Source: Parascedosporium putredinis (lineage: Eukaryota; Ascomycota; Sordariomycetes; Microascales; Microascaceae). Taken from it: a DNA stretch of 64,000 nt. The notes beneath the pieces were generated by a model, which did not search any database, was not told the DNA's origin, and saw only the letters and a program-made list of their open reading frames with translations. Shown in pieces: positions 33,940 to 48,200 of the stretch (the stretch's first letter is position 1; every line of letters starts with the position of its first letter). Position numbers and translations under genes: made by a program. Location: NCBI GenBank assembly GCA_949357655.1, contig CASHTG010000017.1, positions 682,001 through 746,000 on the forward strand, given 5' to 3'.

Positions 33940-36247
33940 ATGTCTACGACGGTAGATAAGGTATGTCCCATTGCTTCCCGCCGTCTCGCAGGGAAGGAGT
34001 GCAGTCGTGCGTCCCCTCCGTCGAGTGAATGATGCTAACCACATATTTCTCTACAATAGATCAAGGAGATCGAGGCCGAAGTACGTCAAACCGATCCAGT
34101 AGCCCCCTCGCCTTTTCCCTTCCTTCCTGTTTCCTTTCTTCCTTCCACATCGCCGCTTCCTACCCCTGCCCCCTCGTCGCCGGGCGGGAACCGAGGAGGG
34201 GTCCGATCACAGCCCGGAAAGTCGAGTGCAGGTGACGGTTTAGCGATCGCCGAAAGTGAAGCAACATGTTCTAACAAAGAGCACTTTGTCCGCTCGACCT
34301 ACATCTAGATGGCCCGAACTCAAAAACAAAGCTACGGCATTCCACTTGGGTCAGCTCAAGGCCAAGCTTGCCAAGCTAAAACGTGAGCTCTTGACTCCGT
34401 CTTCGGGCGGTGGCGGTGCTGGCGCTGGCTTCGACGTCGCGAGGACTGGCGTTGCCAGTATTGGCTTCATTGATTCCCTTCCGTCGGCAAGAGTACTCTG
34501 ATGAGCAAGCTGACTGGCCAGCACTCCGAGGCGGCTGCCTACGAGTTCACCACGTTGACTTCGGTGCCCGGTCAGGTTGTCTATAACGGTGAGTTCATCG
34601 GGAAACCACACACCCGGCCGCTCAGTCTACAATACTGGTCCCTCAGGCCTCGTTGTGGCGAGAAGATCGGGGCCGGAAAACACCCGGTGGGCTTTGACTA
34701 ACCTTGCGTTGTCTGTTACCAGGCGCCCCGCTACAAATGATCGACTTGCCCGGTATCATTGAAGGTGCCAAAGACGGTCGTGGTCGTGGTCGTCAGGTCA
34801 TTGCCGTCGCCAAAACGTGCAATCTCATCTTCATCGTGCTTGACGTCAATAAGCCTTTGTCCGACAAGCGCGTCATCGAGTCGGAACTGGAGGGGTTCGG
34901 CATCCGCCTGAACAAGAGCCCGCCAAACATCACCTTCAAGAAGAAGGACAAGGGTGGCCTCAACATCACGAGCACCGTCGCCCTCTCCCACATTGATCAC
35001 GACGAAATCAAGGCCGTCATGAATGAGTACCGCATTGCTTCCGCCGACATCACCATCCGCTGCGACGCTACCGTCGACGACTTGATCGATATCCTCGAGG
35101 CCAAGAGCCGAAGCTATATCCCCGTCATCTACGTCCTCAACAAGATTGATGCCATCAGTATCGAGGAGCTTGATTTGCTCTATCGGATCCCTGATGCCGT
35201 GCCCATCAGCTCGGAGCACGGCTGGAATGTCGACGAGCTTATGGAGGCTATGTAAGTTGCGAGTCCGAGTCCGAGCCCACGCCCATGCCCACGCCCGAGC
35301 CTCGATGCGGGTGAACTCGTTGCCTGTCCCCTCCCCCTTTCTATAACCGCGCGTCTGAGCACCAGGCCGCATAACGCATTGTTCACATGGCTGACAAGTA
35401 ATGCAGGTGGGATCGACTGAATCTGGTCCGCGTTTACACGAAACCGAAGGGCAAGATGCCCGACTACTCGTCTCCCGTGGTTCTGCGGTCGAACAAGTGC
35501 ACCGTCGAAGATTTCGTATGTTGGCCTGTTCCCGTCCCCAAACCCTCGCCACCCCGCTGCTTCCTCCCGTTCATTTGTTTACCGCGGGTCATCCTCAGAG
35601 TCCCGCCTCGTCCTATTCCGGCCGTGGCTCGAGTCCGCTGTTGGCTCCCTGCTCAAGCCCACTTCGTGTACTGACGTGTGACTTCTTACCCCCATATAGT
35701 GCAACGCCATTCACCGCACAATCGTCGAACAGTTCAAGCAAGCTGTGGTGTATGGCAAGTCGGTCAAGCATCAACCCCAACGCGTTGGTCTCTCCCATGA
35801 GCTAGCCGACGAAGATATTGGTACGTACTATCACCGCCCCGAGCTCCAGGGAAAGGGTTGGGGGATGAACCAACACGAGCGAAAAGAGCCTCTCTTGGTC
35901 CCTTGATCCTCTCTCCTCGCTTCGCCTTTTCTTTTTAATTTAATCCTTTGGATTTCCGTCGCTGCATTTTGGTCTGCGTGGTGGGTTCGGAAAGACTAGG
36001 GGTGGGCGAGGAGCGATCTAGAGCATGTCCTGGGACGCACCCTCATTTTGTGTGTTTCAACAGGAGGAGCTCCTCATCACAATCGCCCGTCTCGCCCGTC
36101 CTTCCCCTCCTCCCCCTGGGAGATTGAAATCCACGCCATGCCAAAAATGCAGCATTTTCGGGGAGCTTGCCACGATTATGCGGTCTCGCCCGTAACACAA
36201 AATACTGACTGTACTTTCCTCTTTCAGTGACAATCATCAAACGATGA
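33940..36247 (+). CDS. rbg1: Developmentally regulated GTP-binding protein 1 (DRG1/Rbg1), two frame-break sites
   Basis: Conserved OBG-HflX-like GTPase that associates with ribosomes (with Tma46/DFRP1 in yeast) and supports translation elongation. Seven exons: 33940-33960, 34060-34080, 34309-34588, 34723-35251, 35407-35515, 35700-35820 and 36228-36247. Order of motifs: the N-terminal helix IKEIEAEMARTQKNKAT, G1 P-loop GFPSVGKST (about 34470-34495), G3 MIDLPGIIEGA (34738-34770), the DRG insertion (KSPPNITFKKKDKGGLN), G4 NKID (about 35139-35150), then the TGS domain (VRVYTKPKGKMPDYSSPVVL) ending DEDIVTIIKR. Two A residues are missing at 34322-34326 (A7 read as A5) and one G at 34472 inside the P-loop; with these the protein is 367 residues, the exact family size. 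The last intron is 407 bp for a seven-codon final exon. Identification secure. Confidence 0.96.
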
Positions 36248-39200
36248 GCGACCTCGCCGTTCATTGGCGAAGCCCTTGGGAGTTGGGGGCAAAAGGCGCG
36301 AGCGCGAGCCTGGTTCCGATCTGATGTTCGCCTCAGTTCGGACCTTTCTTCCCCGACATGATACTACAAGTCTTTTCTTGTTGGGCTCGCGGCCGGCCCG
36401 CTCGCCTCCCTCCCCCCCATCTCCCCTCCTTCCGACCCCCATGCTTGATCGCTTAGATAGGAAGGGCTCCATTTATTGAAGAGAAAGTGTGTGGTACACT
36501 CCCACGAATGATACGACGAATGACAGAAGATGAGAAGTGTCTACGGCTTGTAGGTCTATTTGAGGAAACATTGGTATTGGGCAAGGGTTCCTGACGCAAC
36601 TGAGTGTGAAAGAGAGGAGACGGGCCGGGGAGATGCGGAAGTCAGGTGGAGGAAGAGAGTTGGAGCGGGAACGCAACCTGAAGAGTTGGCGTGCAAACAG
36701 CTTTTGGACAGATTCGGCAAGTCGAGCATTCAGGTACGGAAGAGCATGAGAGGAGCATGAGAGGAGCATGAGAGACATGGATACAACACGGGTACTTTGT
36801 GGTTTTTTTCTTCTTCTTACCTTTACCCACCCCCTGGGTTCCTCCGAGGCGGTTGAAGGCGTGGTTTTTCTTCCTTCTTCCGCTTCTTCTTCTTCTTCTT
36901 ACTTTCTATTGTCGTTGCTTTTCTCCATCTATTTCCCTCACTCTTCCTTTGGTTGAAAGGACCCAGGACGGTCGTTTCCTCCCCACCCGGGCACAGGCGT
37001 TCGTTCCTGTTGGAGAGCCAAGAAGAAGCAACTACAACTGCCAGCAACTTTTTTCCTTGACCAACAGGGTGTGTGGAGGCATGAGTTCGCCAAATCTCTC
37101 ATCGGACGCTGCGAGTCCGGTACGAAGCCCGTTATAGGCATGACCAGGGACACCTGCCAAGAGGAGGGCATGTCGGCACTCGACCTAAGAATAGACAAGG
37201 AGCCTGGAAGTATCTAGTGTACACTAGGGAGCTGGGAGGAAGGGAAATGCTAGGACAGAGAAAGCAGGGGGTTCTTCTCTTATGTCCTCTCTGCTCTTCA
37301 AGAGCGAGAGCGAGGGGAGGAGCAAACGAGGGAGATGAGAGAGATGGAACCCCTTCCCCAGAGTACGAAGTACGTACAAGTATGCGCAGAGAGTACAAAA
37401 TGACAAGAAAGCATAATCTTTATGTATATCCATATAGGTACGCAAGTACGTTGCTGGTGTGGGCGTGGATGTGGGCAGCAAGGTTGTGTGGGAATGGCAT
37501 AAACCGATCAACCAGGATATGGGATATGAGAAAAGTGTCGCTCCGCGTGGATGTGTGGTATCGACACGTGTGTGTGTGAGAGAGAGAGCCTGAGAGAGAG
37601 GGAGACAGTATGAATGCGTGTGAACGATCCCTGGATGTTATTCCGAGGCAGAAACCAGAAGTGGGCTTGGGCTCGAAACGGAAGGGGAAAAAGCAAATAT
37701 GCGCACACAACGATGACCTGCCCTTGTCCTCCCGCCCTTTCTCAGTGCATTCCTCCCCCTCCCCCAGTGCCTCCCTGCTGGGGAACTAGAAAAACTTGAC
37801 GGCCTGGCATTATCGAACTAGGATGGAAAGGTGAAGAAGAGGAAAAAGAAAAGAAAAAGGCGCGGAAAAAGAAGGCGAAAAGCAAAAGACGACCGGGAAA
37901 GAAAAATGAAGTTGCAGAAGCTGGAGGGAGTCCTCCTCCAACCAGACTCGTCCCTAGGCTCGCGCGAAACTGTTCAGCCCGAGAGAGACGAAAATCTCGG
38001 TATGCTTGTGGGGCACTCCCCGGGCCAAGATCTCGGTTGTTCCTATCCATCGCCTCGCTCCAGGTCATCTTCATAATCTTCTCAGCTTGTGAGATATTCC
38101 ATCCCAGCCCATCCCAACGTCGTTAAACGAGAGCTGGGGCGGCTGCATAGGGCACTTCACCTCTCACTCTCGTGCATGGCCGTCGCTAGTGTGTCCAGGA
38201 GGTGAGCGAGCTTCGTGTGTCTCTTTTATTATTAGTATGATCATTATTAGGAGAGGACGATCTATATCAAGAAGGGGAGACCATCCAAAGAATCCTCGAC
38301 CTAACAAAAGGCCATCGTATCTCCCGTGCTCGACATTCAGCTTCGAGCTCAGCTGCATTGGCTGAATGTTGAGCTTTCAGATGCCCCGCTTGGCCTGTGA
38401 CTTCTCCCTTCTATTCTCGTTTTTCTCTCTTTCGGTTGCCTTCCCCCTCTTCTTTCTTTTTCCTTTTTGGCCGTGGTTTCCTTCGCCCCGAAGGCCGAAG
38501 CTTTCCAGGATGATCATTCTCTTTCTCTCAACATGCTCCCGAGCCTGCCCGGCGCCTTTCCCGGGAGGCGCATTGGAGATCCTTTCCTTCGTACCCCTTT
38601 CCGAAAGCCCGTCCCCCACGCCCCTCCCAAGTTGTCCGACCATTCTTGTCTCCTTCCTCTCCTTTTTGTTTCTTTCTTTTAAGCCTCCTTATTTCACCCA
38701 GAATTTCGAAGTACGTAAAGATCGGCTGGGAAGCTAGGTGTAAAAGCGAGAGGGGCTTTGGCCGATGTCTGGGATCGAGCTTTCTGATAGTGAGGCCGTG
38801 GCGTCTTGCAAACCAGCCTGTTGATATTGTTCAAGGGGAGCATCCGTCGTGGACATTATCGTCATGTGCCACGCCAAAGAAAATACAATATGCTCTCTTG
38901 TGCCTCATATGCACCTTGTCTTCACCTGTCTGATCATCTCTGGCCGACGACTGGCCGCCCTATTGCCCAGTCATCCCTGATCCCTGGGGCGGAGGACTTA
39001 GACGCACAGAGAGTGGGAAGGGGAGGCATGGCACGGAGCACAAAACAAGGCAACCAGGCCTCCTGTGATTCCTTTCCCGCTGCCCGCCATTCCTTAGTGT
39101 AGGTAGTGGCCCACCGAACCGCAAAGCGTCGCCCATGATATTAGTTTGCGATGGTAGGGACGACAATGATAGCCTTTGTTGCACACGACGCCTGACTAGG

Positions 39201-42200
39201 GAATGGTACTTGTATGTATGATGTCCTTGCTTGAGGGAGGATTAAGAATATACTTCGTAGCAGCTCCCGAACCACCCAACTCTTCCCTATACCTCGGTAG
39301 AGGCATGACTTTTCGGCCAAGGATGTGGCGGATCAGACAGATAATTATTACCTTCGAGCACTTTCGGGCATACTCCCGTCTCAAGATGGGCTCAACTCCG
39401 GAAGGTGAGCTCTCCTCGTCGGCTTGTACTGTTTTGCGCCCTCGTCGCCGAAGGGAGGATCAATGCGTGGGATGGGGACATCCTTGTTCTCACAAGAACG
39501 AAAAGCAGCTAGCTTCCCTTTGGTCTGGTTTTGTTCTGTGGAGAGCTGGGGATCACCTCAATTCCCCCATAAGCTCCGGTGCACTGCAGGGGCCAGGGTC
39601 AAGAGATCAAGCACCAACAAGGGTTGGACGAGGCCCTGGTGTATCACTTTCCACCAAGGAAGATAGAGATGTGGCGCGCCAAACAAAGGAGAAGAAAAAA
39701 GGAATTGTGCTGTCCATCGAGAAGAAAGGGAAGAAAAAAGCACAGAAGGTAAAAATTGTCCCTTCCGAGGGCTTCGGGAAAAAGCCGCCATCACTACGTC
39801 CACCACGGAGCAAGGCACCAGATCATTACACCGGTGATGAAAGGGGCAACCTGGTGCGTTTTAAGTGCAGGCGTGGCTTGGTTCGGCGTCCCACGCGATG
39901 GCTCCTCCAGGTACAAAAAGCGCTTCTTCACGGCGCGGCCGGATCAGGCTTAAGCCTTCCCTCTCGAGGAGTGCTTTTTCGCACACGAAAACTAGGCGTG
40001 GTTCGCCAATCTGCTCAGATATACATTGACCGATAAAGCTGTCGCGGAGCTAGGCGAAAAGTTCCGGCCAAGGTTGCGAAGAAGAAAAAATGACAAACCA
40101 TATTAACTCTCATTGCAAACTGGGCAGGGGGTTGCTTGCTGCCCGATGGAAATCATACGACGCTGATTGCTATGGGCATCCTCCGGCGCTCAGAAGCTTG
40201 AACGGGACACTTGCAAGCGAAAAAGGACCATTATCCGAGTGTACTTGTTATATAGGGTCTGGTCCTGGAAAAAGAAATCGTCTGGTGTGAGGAGCTTGGC
40301 CAGCCCAGTTCCTGCTACCGCTGATCTCCCGAAACCGGCAGGCTAACTGGCTGGTGGGAAAGCTGGCGCTAAACACTCGTCCCCTTGAAACCCATGCTCT
40401 GGTTCGCGTGCCTGGGCAGCTTCGAAGCACGTCTTCAGACTAAATCGCGGGTGGTGCGGGCCATTCCACTTGCCATCCATGTCAAACCCCAGCCCACCTC
40501 CACGAATGCAAAATCCAGGAAGAGGAAGGAGGAGAGGATATAATGCCCGAGTGCGCAACCTCGAGTCGCGCGTAAACTCGGACTCGCTTCCCTCAGAGAT
40601 CCTTGAAACCTAGTCGGTTGGTTCTGGCGCTAAAGAACATCTTAAATGATGATAGAGCCGAAAGGAGCTACTCGTAAATAGCAAGGAGGGTTCGAGACCA
40701 ACACACCTTTGGTGTTATCTCCCAGGGGCATAGTCCGCCTACCAGCCATTCAACAAAGCCCAAGGCCAAGTTACGACCTTGATGGGGGCAGTGATCCTTA
40801 TATCCCAAAGCGCGCTAACCAAAAGCGAGGATGGTTGGCGAGCGGGAAGAATTCAGTCGAGGATTTTAACTCATCCTGCCTGTGCATGGCAAGAGGTGGT
40901 GCGTTTTGGTTGCCTCGGTGCTGTTGGGGTCGACTACCCGTAGTGCAAACGAGATACCCACCCACCCCACTGCATCTTCTTCCTCATCTTTTTGCCCTTA
41001 CAAGTAAGTGTAATAAAATAATAAAGTGGCCATAAACATGTTAATTCTCACGCTTCCACGCTGTGCTGCGAGGTCACAATTGTACAGTCGCGCTGACCTG
41101 CATTGCCGGGCCTCTCCTTATGCGGCCATGTTGAGTGTTGGGTCAACCCCAGAGTCCAGAGGATAGGGGTGGAAAAAATCATGTATCTCGTCATCATACA
41201 GTACCCAGATCAATCCGCATGCCTCAGCTCGATCGCCTGTCTCTCTCCGACGACCACAGGGGCCGCCCGTTGGCCTGCGTGAAGGGGTGCGTAAGAAATG
41301 ATGCGGGCCAGGCGAGACCAGCCCAGTTCAAGGTACCGTACCAGTGAACCTGCGTCCCTCAAAGGACATCACCTCGTACCTTGACGCCCATCAACCCCAA
41401 TTGCAGTCACTTGGCCAAACTCTCAGCAAATTTCGGGGGCCTTTCTTCTCGTCTCCAATTCGGGAGGCAGATGGTACAAGGTCCAAATAGAGTAAATGAC
41501 AGCGCCTCTCGGCTTAACTACTCTTCGATGATAATAGCTTCGGACGAAGAAAAACGAAGAAAAACAAAGGCGCGTGGCCTCGAAGATTGGTTTTTGTTCT
41601 GCCTTGCTCAATAGACAATAACATTCCGATGTACTGGGGCAGGTGCCATATGAGACTAGAGTACCTAAATGTCGGGAAACATCCTTCAGATTCCAGTCCA
41701 ACGCAACGAAGAGCGGGATCACGTCTCGTCCCGCTATAAACGGGCCTTGAGTGCCGGGCCAGGGCAGGGAAGCCAGTTAGTCCCACGCCAGAGCACGTTG
41801 TGCCTGTCGATGCCATCTCTGTTCCCTTTGCTCAGCCGTCGAACGATGCAGGCACGGGAGGAGGTAAATGCGCCTAGGACCCTGGCCTCCCCCGTTCGAT
41901 GCTATCATCGGTTGTGATCGGTGAGGCACAATCTCTTGTCAAGGGACCAAAGCCTGCAGCGGGGACTAAGGCAGGACGGGTGATGAAATGGCGGACCGAC
42001 GACGACACTCAAGTGATGGCGGACCTGACCTGGAACTGGTTCCGATCGGCCCCTACGAACGGGTATGTTCCCTTCAAGTCAGAGAAGTTGGACAGTGGAG
42101 AGAAGGATCCCGGCGATCCTGCTCTCCTTCGGACGACGCACGATGCCAGATGGGATAACGAGAGATGGCAAAAGCAATGCCAAGGCGACAGTCGAGGGAG

Positions 42201-45200
42201 GAGGCTTGCAATTCGATGCTAACCTATACCTAACCCGGCATGCTCGCCTTCCCCTCTTTGTCAAGGCTCCTCCCCGATTCAACCTTTGAGAAATTCCTTG
42301 ACCGCCGTTGTAGCTTCTTTTCTTCTTGACCCACTCTTTTGTACAGGTACAAGTTTGTCGGCGCTTAGCTGCTGCACACTCCCTTTTTCGCACACCCCCT
42401 TTCCTTCCTCCCCCAATCCCGCCCTCTCCACCATACACTACCTCGCTCCGTGTGAAGGGCCAACGAGCTAAACCAAGCTGGGACCTTTTACAAGACTTCA
42501 AATTGACACACCACTGGTACGGTACTCCAGGACATATTGCAAGTAAAACTCTCCCCTTCAGCCGTATCCCACACCCATGAGTCCTCGTGTCCTAACCGGT
42601 CCTGCTTCCTCCGGGTTTCTGCTGCGTCCAGCGTACCTTCCCGCACAGTACCCTGCCACGCCATCGCGTACAGTGCGGTTGAGCCTGTGCTTCGCAGGGT
42701 GGCAGGCACAATGGGACTAATTTGCCCCCACCCTCAGGTGTTATTCCGTTCCCCTCCTCAAGACGAAGGAGGATGCTGACACGGCGCGACCCCAAAAAGA
42801 AGCGCAAGAGGATAAAATATATCGATAAGTACATCATTATATAATTTCAAGTACAGTCGAGGAGAAGAAGAAGAAGAAGAAGGGAAGGGAGATAAAACGT
42901 AGAATCAAAGGAGAAAGGGGCCGCCCCTCAGAGATCTCGGTCAACCAAGTCTTCTTGCTACGATTCTTGATGTTTTACTCGTCACACACTAGCTGGGGGC
43001 GGAAGTGGTATCTCGGGAGGGCTGGAGCGCGGACCGGTACGGGTGAGGGTGGAAGAGACAAGCTGCACTTTTTAGAAGTTAGATGTGGGGATCACCCAAC
43101 TCAACTCCCCAAGATGATTGCTCAGAGGCGGGATAAACACAAATGTAATGGTAATGAAATGCGTTAATGGCGGTGAACTATCAAGACCATCCCACCCCTC
43201 CACCTCCTATGCCGAAACAAGAACAAAACCGTGACTGCTTAGGCGTTTCTTCGCTCACACCAACTGATTATTTCTCTGCTCCCCCACATACTTACACCCC
43301 GGTTCACATGGCGGATCTGTCAAAAACCAACGCTAGGCCAAGTACATCGCATCGTCGTTGTACTGACAGGGTGACGAGCCGTAGGAGAATGCGGGCATCT
43401 CAAACGTCATCTTAGAATCCCATGACAAACCAGGGCTCCTCTGGCACCCTCGCTCCTTGCCCTACAGTGATCGTCGATCGTGCTTGAAAACATTCACCTC
43501 TTACCGGACCGAACCGTGCGCTCCAGCCTCTGAGGCGTGGAGAAACACTTGGGTGCAAATGAGACGCAAAGTGGCCGAAGAGGACTCTCGTGTAGCGAGT
43601 GCTTGAGGTATTTGGGGGTTGTCGCATAGCCCTTCCTTTTCTATTTCGACGGAACGTACCTCTTGGCCCTGGCCGTCAGTCTCTCCTTCCCTGTCCCGGG
43701 GACTTTGGGTGCTCTTCACTAGTAGTGCGCTTTCCTCTTGCCCATCACTGGCTGCTCGGACAAAGAAGCTAGCAAAGCATCCTTCAATCCTATGTTTCAC
43801 TTCTTCCCTACCCACACCTTCTCCTAAGCCTGTGAACAATGGCTTGTACGCCCCACGAAATCGTAGAGATACGTTTCGAGCCTCCCTACTCTGTCCCATC
43901 TTTGAGGGAAGGCGGGCAAGAGATATATGGTGAATATAGGGCCGAATGCACGCAGCGACTAGAATATATCTAATCAGTTTTCAACGGCAAGCCCATGTTG
44001 CCTTAAGTTGACCTCCGGCGACTGGTGTCAGGGTCTCTACAAACGATCTTCGGCCCATCACAGCTCCCTAAGGCCATGCCGAGTGAGCTCGTTGGGTTCC
44101 GAGATAGCTCGAGGACTCGTTCTAACCGCCTAGAGGGCATCTTACTTATCCGATTGAAGGACCGGTTGCCGTTCCCTTCACACCGTTCTCTCAGATGGTC
44201 GTGACGAAGGGCCACAAGACTTTCATATAAGCATCCTGGTCAGGCGCGCCCTGATGGATGCACACAGGATGGCGGGGCGGGTCAATAAGTCCCCGTCTTG
44301 GCTAGATAACCGATGCTATGTAGGTGACTGATGGGCATCGAAGAAGAAGCGCTTCCGAGATAGGAGCGCGCTTTGCCAAAACCTCCACACACAGTCCCTT
44401 GTCCATACAAGTCCTCGACCATCTTTTGCCCTTTTCCGCAAGGGAAATTGAAACAGGAGGGGTGAGTGTATATGTGAGTAGGTAAAGGGAGCGCGAGAGA
44501 GAATCTCATCGGAAGCACACCGTTACTACACACAGGCTATGGCTAGATGGGCAAATCAGTTCATGCGTAGTTATTCAAGGCCTTTTTCTCCTTGCTTTCC
44601 TACCTCGGCGGCTGATCTGATTGAAGCTAAGTAAACCCGCGCCGCAAATGCTGGATGGCTTTTCATCGAGCGTCGCTTGATGTTCTCAAGCAACCGCTAT
44701 GCGGCAGGATTAAAGAACTGCCTGATACATGCCATGCAACGCTTCCTCGCGAGTGCCATTTCAAAACGTCTTCACTTTCGAAGGCGTGGAGGCATCTATC
44801 ACGAGTGGCGGGCCGCTGGGATCCCGTCTTATCGCCTCGACAAATTTCGCGCGCCCCTCCTCTAGTGGAAGGACCATTCCAACTAGGGTTAAGGGAAGAA
44901 TCACGAGGCATCGCGTTCTCGACCCCGCCTCGGAAGTCACAGAAGAGGTCCCGCCAAATCTCCCGAGGGTAGTGCTGGGGGCGTTAACCTTTTTCTTGCA
45001 CCCTGCAATCCGCCGGTTGATCCTGAACCGAGAACAATGCGATTGGCCAGTTAGGCTTAAAAGGAGGAGGATGGAAAACCAGTCTTCGAGCCACTTCGCG
45101 CCTCCATCAGCTTCGTTTAGAGACGGACTGTCGGAGGCGCATTGGCTTGCGGGGCCGGCAGCTGTTGGTCGTGTCCTCCTCCACAAGGCCTGCCAGGGAT

Positions 45201-48200
45201 GGGCCCAGGGGAAACCGGAAATTATTAGGCAAAATATGGCCTGGTCCAATCTTTGGCTTTGCTCCCTCGGGGCCCTCGGAGGGTGTTACGCCATGGAGAG
45301 GAGGGCGTTTCTGCTATGCTCCTTCCCCCATACTGCCGATGGTGGTGGCTGATGAACGAATCCCACGGCCAAGTCATGAGACCAGGGAGAGTAGATTGCG
45401 CGGGAAAGGGAGCTGCGATTATCCATGGACTCCCCATATATTCGGCGAGACGATTGATTTCTAGACCGTGCTAATGACCTATCAGGACGAGGGAGAGTGA
45501 GGTGCACCCCAAACTCGAGGGATGATGGAGGAAGTTGTTGCAACTTGATCTTGTCAATTGAGAAAAAGTGGAACGCAGTGACCCTTTAGTTCGGCGGGGC
45601 TTTGATTTCTCGTCCAATCAAGAGAATTCTCGTTTTCAATTTTGGCCAATCATTATGAATATAACCATCTGCTTGTTCTGGTTGGATAATTCAATGTCCC
45701 ACAATTCCTTCATCGCGTGTGTTAGTCCCTTTTCTTCCAGGGAGACGCTCCCTGCTCCAGAGACGTGAGATGGTCAGGTTGAATGCATCGAGCAAGGGTA
45801 TTGCTTTGGGGTCGCATCCTCGGGCCATCTAGGATGAGGGGCTCGAGTTCTCAAGATGATATGGGTGATGGATCGAGAAGGCGACGGGATAAAACCAAAA
45901 TAATAGGCTCACACAGGTTTGCTTCTCTTGGCCCTCGAGCCGAAAGACAATGGCCCCCAAACCCCCGCCGCCCTCCCCTTTCAAGGTCCTCATGTCTATG
46001 GACTGAGTGGGTGTGCACGCCCTCTCTCTGTTTTGAGCAGGAGTCCGAGCAAGATTTTGCTCAAAGCAGCACGGCTGGTTCGGTTGACCAAGGTGGGGGT
46101 GTCAGGGTGTCCATCCCTGTCCTCATCTTGGAAGGAGGCTAACTCAAGGGCCTGAGGCAATGTGATTGAGGTCATCAATGGTTATTTAGACGGCCGCTGA
46201 TAGCGGCCTCTGCCCTGGCTGAATACGGACCTACGAAGTGTGTACATTCTACTACGCCTCATCATAGGTACCCCCATTAATACATTACTGACCCGGAAAG
46301 TTGAAGTCGGTTTGAAGCAACCGCCTCAGGCTTCAAACGCGAATATAAACCTGAGGTGTTTGATTGTTGACACCCATGCGATGTGAACGGTGCGCATCCC
46401 CACCTTGACTCCGAATCGCCATCCGAGGAAGCCTACATGTATTCAAGCCATCATTGTAACGATTCATCTCGAAGGAGGATCTGGCGTAGGGTATGCATAA
46501 CAGCCTCGTCACTGTACTTCGAGCACCAAATTTCCTGCAGGCCACGGCCTGAAGAAGCGTCTTCCCCAGCTTCGGCGAGTCAGGAACCCATGATTGATGG
46601 GTGGACTCCAATCTAAGAGTATGGAGGGGAGACGAGACAGGCGCGGGCCGTTCTTTGGCCGAAAAAAAAAAAAAGAAGAAAACCTGCAACCGACTAGGAT
46701 GCAGCCGAATAGAACCAGCCAAGAATTGTATAGTTGGTCGGGGCATCGTCCATCAGGATAGTATAGACCTCCAATGCTCAAGCGAGTCGATCGAATGAGA
46801 AGTGATTACCCGAAAACCGCAGCCGCCCACCGACCTCCTCGTCTTTCAACCCCTTTTCAAGAGAGAAATCGATCCGCTTAAAAGATTTCTCAAAACTTTG
46901 ATTGCCTAACGTCCACAGCATGTGAGTTCTTCCAGTAGAAAGAAGAAACACGCCAAGAGCGGACACATGACGCTTCTAAGGGCGCTGATCCTCTCTTCAA
47001 CAGCTGAAAAGCGGAGGCGGCTCGGTATCTCTTTGATGTCTGCCAACCTGTGGCTGTGAAGCCACAGAACTATCTGAGAAACCCCGAGCCTGACGATGGG
47101 CAAGCTGAAGGGGCTTCGGACATTTTTTGCGAACAGCATAAATGTCAGATATCGCAAGGCGTGGATCCGGACGAAGTGGCAGCTACGGCTATGCGGCTAT
47201 CTTCCACGATGGAGAGATCCATGGGATGGTTGCATGCGTGGCCCGGGTTGCTTAAATGCCATTATCGCAGGGCTGCAAAAGGGCTTTGAGAAGCCACTAA
47301 AACTCATATTATCTGGTAAACGAGGCTATGGTGGCACCAGCATCCCCTCCTTACCTTTCCTCGGGTTAGCTCTCACGCCAAACAACTTCATATATACCGA
47401 GGTCTATCCACTCTCCCGAATTGCGGGGACCCAATATGGTGAACGGCGTCGTTTATCAATCTCCATTGTTTGGTCCTTCCTCAGCTGGCAAAGCGGAGGA
47501 AAAGGGCCAAACATATGAGGCTGCCGGCTTCTAGGGCTGGAGCCAGCATGGTGGCAAAGACCCCTTGCTTCTCTATCTAATTATACGTCAACTATTGCTC
47601 GGATCTACTCACTTCTCTTACCCAGAAGCATTTCGTTAGGGGCTGATCGCTCACACCGGGCGAGATCTATGGTAAGGACCGGCCCGTTTGGCTTCAGTAG
47701 ACTGTGGTGCATGGCGGTGCGATCCCCGGAACTGACGGGTAACCAAATCCTGCAGCCAGCATAGAAACGGCGGGACTGCGGGGGCTCTCAGTCATGTGAG
47801 ATCCTTGGGAGAACTGGCAAAAGCCTGGTTTGTCAGAGACTCAACATGAATGATCAGGGCTTCCCTTCCATTTGGGGGGGTTCAAGAAAGAAGAAAAAGA
47901 GGGGGAAAAAGAGCAATCGTTATTGATGGGCCTCATTGACCATCCACTTGGTAATACTTGAAGAGTCAAGAAGAGAGCTCAGATGCATTGATAATACCAC
48001 CTTCGTCCCTAAGCTTGGATTTAAAAAAAAATACATATAAACACCTTCCATAGGGCATCAGTTTGTCAAGGAACGGCGAGGATGCGCCTGGGCTTCCCAA
48101 GTACCTGCTTGTACCCCCGTCACTGACCTGTAACTTGAACCTGTGGCATTGTGTAGACTATATTGTTCCTCATCCTCGAAGCTTCGTCACATTGCCCTGA

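Noticed and set aside
39203..40036. 277-codon open frame on the + strand
   Set aside because: No recognisable domain, irregular composition with a Lys-rich patch, overlapping frames on the other strand, and no supporting signal or promoter.
40680..40710. T-loop-like GGTTCGAGACC suggesting a tRNA
   Set aside because: No matching acceptor stem, D-arm or anticodon arm around it. No other tRNA-like structure was found by eye in the window.
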